Part shown: positions 1 through 5,046 of the stretch, in pieces
Layout of the letters: the number at the start of each line of letters is the position of its first letter
Position numbering within the stretch: position 1 is the first letter of the stretch
NCBI GenBank assembly: GCA_905201305.1
Contig: CAJKNS010000106.1
Span: 1 to 7,831, forward strand
Length of the DNA stretch: 7,831 bases
Source: an uncultured Eubacteriales bacterium
GTDB lineage: Bacteria > Bacillota > Clostridia > Oscillospirales > Oscillospiraceae
Direction: 5' to 3'
The notes under the pieces: model-generated
The model's database searches: none
What the model was told of the DNA's origin: nothing
The model's input: only the letters and a program-made list of their open reading frames with translations
Made by a program: the position numbers and the translations under genes

Positions 1-501
1 GATGGCTGCGCCCAACAGCCCGCAGGTTCCGGCAATCTTCAGCCACGTCCGCTGCCACGCATACGCCAGCCCGCCGCCGACGATCAGACCGCACAGCACG
101 TGCATCGCGCCTGTACCGAAGCCCCGGAAGAAGATGAAGGAGAAGCGGTCAGCGCCGTTCTGAATGAGATAGCACACATTTTCAAAGGTGGCGAAGGCAA
201 GGGCGACTGTGACGGCGGCGGACTTGATTCTGTCTCCCTTCGGCTCGAACACCAGCAGATAGAACGCCAGCGGCAGCAGCTTCATGATCTCTTCCACCAC
301 CGGCGCGATCTCTACCGTGGCGGCAAGGACATCTGCCTGATACACCGCCGCGAGAAAGGTGTTGATGTAGGCTGAGAGCAGACACACCCCCATTCCGGCG
401 ATACAGAACAGAAAGAAGCGGAACTGCCGCCTGCCCATGCACAGGGCAGCCACCAGCAGCGGGGATACCATGCACAGGAAGATGTTTTCAATGTAGGTCA
501 C
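1..501 (-). CDS. PrsW-family glutamic intramembrane protease, C-terminus cut by window edge
   Basis: Reading the minus strand from a GTG at 501 gives 167 codons without a stop up to the window edge. The product is a polytopic membrane protein with the PrsW signature: a Glu-Glu pair at residues 70-71 in VVEEIMK, a second conserved segment FENVCY at 106-111 (Glu107), and a membrane-embedded His at 134 in GAMHVL. In Bacillus subtilis PrsW, the Glu-Glu pair and a His are required to cleave the anti-sigma factor RsiW at site 1, which releases SigW. The GTG start overlaps the TGA of the upstream gene (GTGA, 498-501), indicating translational coupling and a shared mRNA with the sigma factor gene. 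Roughly the last quarter of a normal-length PrsW (about 220 residues) lies outside the window. Family assignment is by motif and order; the substrate is inferred from the operon. Confidence 0.85.
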   Translation of the reverse strand, partial: MTYIENIFLCMVSPLLVAALCMGRRQFRFFLFCIAGMGVCLLSAYINTFLAAVYQADVLAATVEIAPVVEEIMKLLPLAFYLLVFEPKGDRIKSAAVTVALAFATFENVCYLIQNGADRFSFIFFRGFGTGAMHVLCGLIVGGGLAYAWQRTWLKIAGTCGLLGAAI

Positions 502-1130
502 GTACCCACCGCCTTTCTTGCGGCAGGCAGCAGCCCCAATACAGCAAGCGTCAGCAGCATATCGCACCAGAAGGCAGGGCTTGCCAGCGAATCGTTCCGC
601 CAGAAGCAGCCCGCTGTCCAGAGCAGATATTCTGAGGCAACAAAACACAGTACCCCGATGTGAAAACACTGCAGCTCCCGTGCCGTACCTGTCTGCCCGC
701 TTGCGTAGACCAGCCCCCGGATAGCGCAGAAGGAAAGCCAAATCATCATGCCGCACCATATCAGGTTGGACAGTATATCTCCGTAGGTGCAGTAAAATAC
801 CAGCAGCGGCACGCCGACCAAGGGGGCAAGCCATGCCCTCCGGCAGCGGAAGGAGCGTCCCTCCCTGCCAGGCAGTGTCGCCTGCAAAATGCGCAGGAAG
901 ATTAGGCTCGCCACCCAGCCGAACTCCGACACATAAAAGACCCTCGGTGTGGTATCGAACAGCAGCAGATACAGCGTCCAGTAGAGCGCGCCGAGGGCAA
1001 AGCAGCCGTAGAAGCACAGCAGCAGAAAGTAAGCCTGACGGTGGCTTTTGCGGTAGGCGATACCCGAAAGCAGCGCGCCGACGAACGTGGTCAGTAATTG
1101 CAGCAGGTTCTCAATCAGCTCCATGCGCAT
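498..1130 (-). CDS. seven-helix integral membrane protein of unknown function in sigma/PrsW operon
   Basis: I do not recognise the family. The 210-residue product is almost entirely hydrophobic helices, at about residues 6-25, 33-58, 67-87, 100-115, 120-143, 153-174 and 186-204, with short loops and no soluble domain. It has many Cys, Trp and Tyr residues in or near the membrane. The position between the candidate anti-sigma factor and PrsW suggests a sensory or scaffolding role for the same pathway, but nothing in the sequence proves this. Three starts are close together: GTG at 1136, ATG at 1130 and ATG at 1124. I chose 1130 because AAGGAAAG lies five bases upstream of it, while the GTG is too close to that ribosome site; 1124 is a fair alternative served by GAGGA. 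The gene overlaps the end of the upstream gene by 20 bases and the next gene by 4. Confidence 0.8.
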   Translation of the reverse strand: MRMELIENLLQLLTTFVGALLSGIAYRKSHRQAYFLLLCFYGCFALGALYWTLYLLLFDTTPRVFYVSEFGWVASLIFLRILQATLPGREGRSFRCRRAWLAPLVGVPLLVFYCTYGDILSNLIWCGMMIWLSFCAIRGLVYASGQTGTARELQCFHIGVLCFVASEYLLWTAGCFWRNDSLASPAFWCDMLLTLAVLGLLPAARKAVGT

Positions 1131-1473
1131 CCTCACTTTCCTTGTCCTGCGCGTTCTCGCGGCTGAGCTGCCGGATGCGGAAGCACAGAACGGTCACGCA
1201 CACGCCGAGTAAAAACGCCAAAAGTGCGATGACGATGTATCCCAAGGCAGCGCCGTTGTGAAAGATGCTTGCCGCCGTTTCAAAGCCGGAGTAATTGCCT
1301 GTCTGGATGTGTGCGGCAATACCGGGCATGGCGAGGGACGCGCCGATGAGCAGTGCAAGGCACGCCGCCGCAGCGGAAGCCATGGTGATCGTATTGCGCC
1401 GCCGCCGTTTCTCCCGCTCAATTTTGGCAATGCGCCGCTTCGTCTCAGCGACCCGTTCCTCATGACTCCGCAT
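1111..1473 (-). CDS. two-helix membrane protein, candidate anti-sigma factor
   Basis: The 120-residue product has a strongly charged N-terminal helix (residues 1-29, ending in a run of arginines). A membrane segment follows at about 31-53, then a short loop (54-76), a second membrane segment at about 77-98, and a polar, mostly acidic tail. By the positive-inside rule both ends are cytoplasmic. It starts inside the sigma factor gene (14-base overlap) after GGGAGGGA at 1481-1488, so the two are co-translated. Anti-sigma factors are commonly encoded directly after their ECF sigma gene, and the operon also has a PrsW-type protease, so a role as membrane-bound regulator of the sigma factor is the best inference. 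It lacks the HxxxCxxC zinc motif of the ZAS anti-sigma class, and I cannot match it to a named family. It could instead be a sigma-operon membrane partner with another role. Confidence 0.8.
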   Translation of the reverse strand: MRSHEERVAETKRRIAKIEREKRRRRNTITMASAAAACLALLIGASLAMPGIAAHIQTGNYSGFETAASIFHNGAALGYIVIALLAFLLGVCVTVLCFRIRQLSRENAQDKESEDAHGAD

Positions 1474-2008
1474 TTGTGATTCCCTCCCGTTCCAGCAGCC
1501 TTCGCAGGCTCTCTTTTCCGCGATACACCATGTTGGTGATCTGTTTTACCGTTTTTCCCGTGACCTCCGCCGCCTGCGCGTAGCTCATATCCTCAAAATA
1601 GGTGAGATATAAAACCTCCCGATAGTCCGGGTTCATCTCATCCATGCAGAAATGCAGAATGCGGTTTCGCTCCTCCGTCCGGATGACCTCCTCCGCCAGC
1701 AGCCGTCCGTCCGGCTCGTCTGCAAGCGCATCAAGGCTGAACAGGGGCTTTCGCTTGCTCTTATGGCGCAGCGCCATATTCCGCGCGGCCTTATAGAGAT
1801 ACGCCTTGAAGCCGCCGTCCCGGATGCGGGGCTTTTTGGTGAACAGATAGGCGAAAACATCCAGCATCAGCTCCTCCGCCTCGTGAACGTCGTGCAGATA
1901 GCCGTCAATATACAGGGTCAGGGGGTCGCCGTATTTCTTCATCAGGGCCTCCAGCCCTGCGTCATCGCCGCTTAGATATTGGCGGTATAAGCTCTCGTCG
2001 CAGACCAC
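1460..2008 (-). CDS. ECF-like RNA polymerase sigma-70 family sigma factor
   Basis: The 182-residue protein has the two-domain layout of a group 4 sigma factor. Region 2 spans about residues 7-86, with the core-binding segment DVHEAEELMLDVFAYLF (40-56) and a basic -10-recognition helix ending RHKSKRK. A linker follows, then region 4 at about 115-172, with a helix-turn-helix around EDMSYAQAAEVTGKTVKQIT and VYRGKESLRRLL. It would direct RNA polymerase to a dedicated promoter set, probably for an envelope or stress response given the PrsW gene downstream. Start choice: GTG at 2008 sits eight bases after AAAGGAAG (2017-2024). GTG 2017 and GTG 2077 are in frame but poorly placed for that ribosome site and add residues unlike a sigma N-terminus. 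It is first in an operon of at least four overlapping genes. The family is clear; the regulon cannot be read from here. Confidence 0.93.
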   Translation of the reverse strand: MVCDESLYRQYLSGDDAGLEALMKKYGDPLTLYIDGYLHDVHEAEELMLDVFAYLFTKKPRIRDGGFKAYLYKAARNMALRHKSKRKPLFSLDALADEPDGRLLAEEVIRTEERNRILHFCMDEMNPDYREVLYLTYFEDMSYAQAAEVTGKTVKQITNMVYRGKESLRRLLEREGITNAES

Positions 2009-2013
2009 ATCGT

Positions 2014-2070
2014 TCACTTCCTTTGCTGCGGATGCCGAAATATGGAGATATAGCCCTTGCTCCCATTCAT
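2014..2070 (-). CDS. possible 18-residue leader peptide ahead of the sigma gene
   Basis: An ATG at 2070 follows AAAGGTG (2075-2081) and opens an 18-codon frame, beginning MNGSKGYISIF and ending HPQQRK. Its TGA (2014-2016) lies five bases before the sigma factor GTG. The last codons overlap the sigma ribosome site, so translation of the leader could expose or occlude that site. It lies downstream of the predicted transcription start near 2101. The peptide is basic and matches nothing I know. The evidence is only position and ribosome site, so it could be chance. Confidence 0.3.
   Translation of the reverse strand: MNGSKGYISIFRHPQQRK
2017..2024 (-). promoter_or_regulatory. ribosome binding site that sets the sigma factor start
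   Basis: On the minus strand AAAGGAAG is followed by TGAACGAT and then GTG (2008). The stretch AAGGAAGTGAAC matches the full anti-Shine-Dalgarno complement AAGGAGGTGATC at 10 of 12 positions. This favours GTG 2008 over the in-frame GTGs at 2017 and 2077. Confidence 0.6.
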
Positions 2071-2107
2071 ACCGCACCTTTGTATGGAATCATACTTAAC
2101 AAATTGC

Positions 2108-2136
2108 ATTATATACGCATATCCATAGAAACACAA
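2108..2136 (-). promoter_or_regulatory. sigma-A-type promoter of the sigma/PrsW operon
   Basis: On the minus strand TTGTGT (2131-2136) and a perfect TATAAT (2108-2113) are separated by 17 bases. Transcription would begin near 2101, leaving about 92 bases of leader before the sigma GTG at 2008. The -35 is weak (three of six), so an activator or additional promoter is possible. I see no obvious separate ECF-type promoter that would show autoregulation. Confidence 0.6.
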
Positions 2137-2242
2137 GGTATCCGGCGAAATGTCCAGAGAAAAGTTGCGGATCAAAGCAATCGTGTGCCCGTAAAAAGCT
2201 GCCTTTTTCCGATGCAAAATCTCTGACTGAATCCTCGCTGAC

Positions 2243-2272
2243 AATTTTTGCGGGATTGCCTTAGCAAAAATT
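2243..2272. repeat. 9-bp perfect inverted repeat with 12-base spacer
   Basis: AATTTTTGC (2243-2251) and GCAAAAATT (2264-2272) are exact inverse copies around a 12-base spacer. The repeat sits upstream of the sigma operon promoter and beyond the tRNA terminator, in DNA with no convincing gene (2137-2354). It has no T-tract suited to termination on either strand. It could be a regulator binding site or part of an attachment region; the function is unknown. Confidence 0.45.
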
Positions 2273-2306
2273 CTGAAAAATTTTCAATTCCAATTCACAA
2301 ATATAC

Positions 2307-2351
2307 ACTTAAAAATGAATATTCTGGTTCGACGGCAGAAACTTAAAAATG
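2307..2351. repeat. 11-bp direct repeat ACTTAAAAATG, two copies
   Basis: ACTTAAAAATG occurs at 2307-2317 and again at 2341-2351. A short TTCTG/CAGAA dyad (2322-2340) lies between the copies. The stretch is AT-rich intergenic DNA just past the tRNA terminator. Paired direct repeats next to a tRNA 3' end can be integrase arm sites, but AT-rich sequence makes short repeats common. Confidence 0.4.
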
Positions 2352-2354
2352 TGC

Positions 2355-2392
2355 AAAAAGTGCTGTAAACTGCTTAAAATGCAGCTTACAGC
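2355..2392 (-). terminator. intrinsic terminator of the tRNA unit
   Basis: A hairpin spans 2362-2392: GCTGTAA pairs with TTACAGC, followed after one mismatch by a 4-bp inner stem and a 7-base loop. On the minus strand it is followed by ACTTTTT and, a few bases later, a second T-run. It begins nine bases after the encoded CCA of the tRNA. Confidence 0.75.
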
Positions 2393-2401
2393 GAACTTTT
2401 G

Positions 2402-2476
2402 TGGCACCCCCTACCAGAATCGAACTGATAACTAACCCTTAGGAGGGGCTTGTTATATCCATTTAACTAAGGGGGC
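2402..2476 (-). tRNA. tRNA-Arg (anticodon CCT)
   Basis: The minus strand folds into a full cloverleaf. The acceptor GCCCCCT (5' end at 2476) pairs with AGGGGGT (2406-2412) with one G-U pair. The D-arm is GTTA/TAAC with AATGGATA in the loop. The anticodon stem AGCCC/GGGTT encloses loop CTCCTAA, giving anticodon CCT, which reads the arginine codon AGG. The T-arm ATCAG/CTGGT has a TTCGATT loop. Discriminator G (2405) and CCA (2402-2404) are encoded. It is the second element of a two-element transcription unit and its 3' end points toward the sigma/PrsW operon. tRNA-Arg genes are known integration sites for mobile elements. Confidence 0.95.
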
Positions 2477-2488
2477 ATATTCATTTTT

Positions 2489-2558
2489 TGAGGGCTTGTG
2501 GAGTTGTGGCTCCAACTAATTAGAAGGGAATCGTAATATCCATTATACCAAGAAAGCC
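2489..2558 (-). pseudogene. degenerate tRNA-Arg(TCT)-like sequence
   Basis: The first half resembles the neighbouring tRNA-Arg: the D-arm contains the shared AATGGATAT and is followed by an anticodon-loop-like CTTCTAA, which would give anticodon TCT (2522-2524). The second half does not fit. The anticodon stem has two mismatched pairs (ATTCC against TTAGT). The T-arm forms a 5-bp stem with a six-base loop (CCACAA) lacking TTCRA. The acceptor pairs only over GGCTT/AAGCC, and the 3' end reads CTCA instead of NCCA. It lies 12 bases before the intact tRNA and 34 bases after the predicted transcription start, so it is probably transcribed. A decayed tRNA, or a tRNA 5' half joined to foreign DNA, explains it best; a functional divergent tRNA is possible. 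Confidence 0.5.
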
Positions 2559-2598
2559 GTTTACAGTTCCAATTCCTTTGTAAAAATGGAACACGGTT

Positions 2599-2627
2599 AT
2601 TCTACTCAACTTTTTCCTTCCTGTCAA
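2599..2627 (-). promoter_or_regulatory. strong sigma-A promoter of the tRNA unit
   Basis: On the minus strand a perfect TTGACA (2622-2627) is followed after exactly 17 bases by TAGAAT (2599-2604, five of six). Start of transcription would be near 2592, ahead of the tRNA-like sequence at 2558. One transcript would therefore contain both tRNA elements and end at the terminator at 2355-2392. Confidence 0.8.
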
Positions 2628-2738
2628 GCCGCAGAAAACCGCGTGTCATTATTTTTCCGGCGATGTCAACTTCGACACATTTTTTCTCATCTGCTGCATA
2701 GAATGATTGGTAGCCACATTGCGAAGGGAGGGGAGCAT

Positions 2739-2801
2739 ATGTCGAAGGATATTGACGAGATGATCTTTGGGGATGAGGAATACACGGTTAGCCAGCGTTG
2801 A
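2739..2801 (+). CDS. short 20-codon ORF with strong ribosome site
   Basis: GGGAGGGG (2728-2735) precedes an ATG at 2739 by a short gap. The 20-residue peptide is acidic (MSKDIDEMIF then GDEEYTVSQR) with no membrane segment or known motif. It stops 20 bases before the -35 of the prfB promoter, so it is not co-transcribed from that promoter. I see no convincing promoter of its own; the minus-strand tRNA promoter lies upstream at 2599-2627. It could be a genuine small protein, the truncated start of a lost gene, or a regulatory leader. Support rests on the ribosome site alone. The stretch 2628-2738 holds nothing else that I can identify. Confidence 0.4.
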   Translation: MSKDIDEMIFGDEEYTVSQR

Positions 2802-2820
2802 TTCCACTGTGGTAAAAGGC

Positions 2821-2849
2821 TTTACATCGGAGGGATTTTCCTGTATAAT
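2821..2849 (+). promoter_or_regulatory. sigma-A promoter of prfB
   Basis: TTTACA (2821-2826) and a perfect TATAAT (2844-2849) are spaced by 17 bases. Transcription would begin near 2856, giving a leader of about 38 bases before the prfB ATG. The leader has only a weak ribosome site (GAAAGTGG). Confidence 0.8.
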
Positions 2850-2893
2850 GGGAAGGCTTGATTTTTGGATTTTATACGAAAGTGGTTTAAATT

Positions 2894-4024
2894 ATGGCTA
2901 GAATTGAATTTGATGAGTACAAGGTAAAGCTGGAGAATATGGAGCCGAAGCTGACCGCGCTGGGAGAGTCTTTGGGGCTGGGAGCCGCCCGGGAAGAGCT
3001 GGAGCGGCTTCATGCCATGGCTGCCTCTGAGGGGTTCTGGAACGACACGGCAAACTCTCAGAAGGTGACCAAGCAGACCCGGCTGCTGGAAACAAAAATC
3101 GCTTCCTTTGAAAAGATGTGCGCGGATCGTGAGGATCTGCTGGTGCTGTGCGAAATGGCAATCGAAGAGGACGACGACTCCATGCTCCCTGAGCTGGAAG
3201 AGGGCTACGCTGCGCTGGAACAGGAAATGGAAGAGGCGCGGCTGGAAACCCTGCTTACCGGCGAGTACGACGGCAATAATGCGCTGATGAGCTTCCATGC
3301 CGGTGCAGGCGGCACCGAGGCGCAGGACTGGTGCCAGATGCTCTACCGGATGTACACCCGCTGGGCAGAGCGCCACGGCTTCACCTATAAGATCATGGAC
3401 TATCTGGAGGGCGACGAGGCTGGACTCAAGAGTGCAGATATTCTGATTGAGGGCGCCAATGCATACGGCTTTTTGAAGGGCGAAAACGGCGTCCATCGTC
3501 TGGTCCGTGTGTCTCCCTTTGATTCCAATGCCCGCCGGCAGACCTCCTTTGCTGCCATCGAGGTAATCCCTGAGATTGACGATGATGCCAACGATGTGGA
3601 GATTCGTCCGGAAGATATCGAGATGCAGGTATACCGTTCCTCCGGCGCAGGCGGTCAGCACATCAACAAGACCTCCTCTGCGGTTCGACTGATCCATAAG
3701 CCCACTGGCATTGTGGTATCCTGTCAGACCGAACGGAGCCAGTTCCAGAACCGGGACAACTGTATGAAAATGCTGCGGTCCAAGCTGGTGGAAATCAAGG
3801 AGCGGGAGCATCTGGATAAGATCTCCGACATTAAGGGCGTGCAGCAGAAGATCGAATGGGGCAGCCAGATTCGGAACTATGTGTTTATGCCCTATACTCT
3901 GGTGAAGGATACCCGCACCGGCTGCGAAACGTCCAACGTAAACGGCGTCATGGACGGCGATCTGGATCCCTTTATCAACAGCTACCTGACCTGTGCTGCC
4001 ACCGGCAACTGGGTACAGAAATAA
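2894..4024 (+). CDS. prfB: peptide chain release factor 2 (RF2)
   Basis: RF2 recognises UGA and UAA stop codons in the ribosomal A site and triggers peptide release. The 376-residue protein has an N-terminal helical domain (about 1-100) and a PCRF domain with GAGGTEAQDW and RMYTRWAER. The stop-codon anticodon SPF is at residues 207-209, marking RF2 rather than RF1 (PxT). The catalytic GGQ is at 253-255 in SGAGGQHINKT, and the C-terminus carries WGSQIRNYV and DGDLDPFI. Most bacterial prfB genes need a programmed +1 frameshift at a CUU-UGA near codon 26; here the frame is continuous, although GGGAG-AGT-CTT-TGG remains at 2962-2975 (codons 24-28). The start aligns with known RF2 N-termini despite a weak ribosome site. 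It has its own promoter and is followed after 53 bases by a GNAT gene. Confidence 0.97.
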   Translation: MARIEFDEYKVKLENMEPKLTALGESLGLGAAREELERLHAMAASEGFWNDTANSQKVTKQTRLLETKIASFEKMCADREDLLVLCEMAIEEDDDSMLPELEEGYAALEQEMEEARLETLLTGEYDGNNALMSFHAGAGGTEAQDWCQMLYRMYTRWAERHGFTYKIMDYLEGDEAGLKSADILIEGANAYGFLKGENGVHRLVRVSPFDSNARRQTSFAAIEVIPEIDDDANDVEIRPEDIEMQVYRSSGAGGQHINKTSSAVRLIHKPTGIVVSCQTERSQFQNRDNCMKMLRSKLVEIKEREHLDKISDIKGVQQKIEWGSQIRNYVFMPYTLVKDTRTGCETSNVNGVMDGDLDPFINSYLTCAATGNWVQK

Positions 4025-4077
4025 GTGTGCATGCTCAGCAAAGGCACTGATTCCCCTGAATAGCAGGAAGTGTAATC

Positions 4078-4653
4078 ATGGAAAGACAACTTAGATTTGC
4101 GGTAGAGCAGGACGCAGAAGCACTGCTGGAGATTTATCGTCCCTATGTGGAGAACACCTCCATTACCTTTGAAACCGAGGTTCCCACGGTGGAGGAATTT
4201 GCCGGGCGGATTCGAGAGACATTAACAAAGTTCCCGTATTTGGTGATCGAGGAGAACGGAACAATATTGGGCTATGCCTATGCCCACCCGTTTCACGTGC
4301 GGGCGGCTTATGGCTGGACAGTAGAGAGCTCGGTCTATGTGCGCCAGGACGTGCGCCACGGACATATCGGCACGCTGCTGTATGAGGCACTGCTGGAACG
4401 GTTGGAGCGTCAGGGGGTCCGCAATGTCTGTGCTGTGATTACGGTGCCCAATGAGCCCAGTGTGGCGTTTCATAAGCGGATGGGCTTTGTCTCCGCGGGA
4501 ATTCTGCCGGATTTCGGCTATAAATTGGGGCAGTGGCATGGAGTAGAATATCTCTATCGCCATCTGGGACCCAAGGGAGATGCACCCAAGCCGTTGCTTC
4601 CACTGAGTGAATTGCCGCCGGAGCTGCTTTGTCCGGTGGTGCTGGAAAAATAA
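4078..4653 (+). CDS. GNAT N-acetyltransferase, phosphinothricin acetyltransferase-like
   Basis: The 191-residue protein resembles the PAT/Bar/MnaT branch of GNAT acetyltransferases, which acetylate the amino group of phosphinothricin, methionine sulfone or similar amino-acid analogues with acetyl-CoA. Features: N-terminal EIYRPYVENTSITFETEVPT, strand ESSVYV (83-88), acetyl-CoA loop RHGHIG (93-98), VITVPNEPSV (120-129), FHKRMGF (131-137) and QWHGVEY (152-158). The usual glycine at the fourth position of the R/QxxGxG loop is His96. A proline-rich tail of about 25 residues follows the domain. AGGAAG (4065-4070) lies seven bases before the ATG. It follows prfB by 53 bases with no terminator, so it is probably read from the prfB promoter. 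The real substrate is unknown; family membership is secure. Confidence 0.9.
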   Translation: MERQLRFAVEQDAEALLEIYRPYVENTSITFETEVPTVEEFAGRIRETLTKFPYLVIEENGTILGYAYAHPFHVRAAYGWTVESSVYVRQDVRHGHIGTLLYEALLERLERQGVRNVCAVITVPNEPSVAFHKRMGFVSAGILPDFGYKLGQWHGVEYLYRHLGPKGDAPKPLLPLSELPPELLCPVVLEK

Positions 4654-4662
4654 AATTTTTCC
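4644..4662. repeat. AT-rich perfect inverted repeat over the GNAT stop codon
   Basis: GGAAAAAT and ATTTTTCC are exact inverse copies separated by AAA. The repeat covers the TAA of the acetyltransferase gene and ends one base before the -35 of the secG promoter. It could act as a weak terminator for the prfB transcript or as a regulator site; its short A/T-rich stem makes strong termination unlikely. Confidence 0.45.
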
Positions 4663-4691
4663 TTGCAAAACCGTTTGCGGCATGGTATTAT
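4663..4691 (+). promoter_or_regulatory. secG promoter (sigma-A, extended -10)
   Basis: TTGCAA (4663-4668) is followed after 17 bases by TATTAT (4686-4691), preceded by TGG, which matches the extended -10 TGn motif. Transcription would start near 4698, giving a leader of about 67 bases. Confidence 0.7.
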
Positions 4692-4734
4692 ATATTGTAC
4701 GAATTGTGCGTTTAGACGAATTTCGGCTGCCGTA

Positions 4735-4749
4735 TGCCGTAAAACGGCA
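4735..4749 (+). promoter_or_regulatory. leader hairpin just before the secG ribosome site
   Basis: TGCCGT-AAA-ACGGCA forms a 6-bp hairpin ending four bases before GGAGGA (4754-4759). A second TGCCGT at 4728-4733 could pair with the same 3' arm, giving two alternative structures. It may tune secG translation or stabilise the leader; there is no direct evidence for either. Confidence 0.35.
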
Positions 4750-4764
4750 AAATGGAGGATCGTT

Positions 4765-5004
4765 ATGGTTAAAACTATTATTACTGTGATCCAGGTCATT
4801 CTGGCACTGGCTGTTATCTGCGTTATCATGCTCCAGTCTGGCAAGAATGCTGGTCTGTCCGGTGCCATTGCCGGTGCGGCTGACAGCTTCCTGTCCAAGA
4901 GCAAGGCTTCCACCTGGGATGCCAAGCTGGCTCGTGCCACCAAGTGGATTGCTGTTGCATTCATGGTGCTGACCCTGGTTCTTTCTCTGATTCCCAATAA
5001 GTAA
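4765..5004 (+). CDS. secG: preprotein translocase subunit SecG
   Basis: SecG is the small non-essential subunit of the SecYEG channel and assists SecA-driven protein export. The 79-residue product has the family layout: a membrane helix at about 4-21, the cytoplasmic loop with VIMLQSGKNAGLSGAI (about 18-33), a polar stretch, and a second helix at about 56-76. Length is normal for Gram-positive SecG. The start is ATG 4765 after GGAGGA (4754-4759); an in-frame upstream ATG at 4663 falls in the promoter and adds non-homologous residues. It is a single-gene unit with its own promoter and a perfect terminator. The frequent neighbour rnr (RNase R) does not follow here. Confidence 0.95.
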   Translation: MVKTIITVIQVILALAVICVIMLQSGKNAGLSGAIAGAADSFLSKSKASTWDAKLARATKWIAVAFMVLTLVLSLIPNK

Positions 5005-5016
5005 TCGGAATCTATT

Positions 5017-5046
5017 TACCCGGAGCGTTTGCTCCGGGTATTTTTT
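5017..5046 (+). terminator. intrinsic terminator of secG
   Basis: A perfect 10-bp stem, TACCCGGAGC (5017-5026) with GCTCCGGGTA (5031-5040), closes a GTTT loop and is followed by six T's. It lies 12 bases after the secG stop. The T-run runs into the stop codon of the convergent SpoIID-family gene. On the minus strand no T-run follows the stem, so it should terminate mainly plus-strand transcripts. Confidence 0.95.

Noticed and set aside
182..475. 97-codon frame on the minus strand in another frame of the PrsW gene
   Set aside because: The frame beginning at GTG 501 carries the PrsW motifs, so this is an out-of-frame shadow rich in Arg and Gly.
2014..2244. 76-codon frame upstream of the sigma gene
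   Set aside because: It starts at a TTG without a ribosome site and runs through the predicted promoter; only its last 18 codons, from ATG 2070, have independent support and are listed as a possible leader.
2822..3811. 329-codon open frame antisense to prfB
   Set aside because: It lies wholly opposite a well-supported RF2 gene, and its product (His/Gln/Leu-rich, no motifs) is typical of the antisense shadow of a codon-biased gene.
4663..4764. Longer SecG with 34 extra N-terminal residues
   Set aside because: The upstream ATG lies in the -35 region, lacks a ribosome site and adds residues not found in SecG; ATG 4765 follows GGAGGA.
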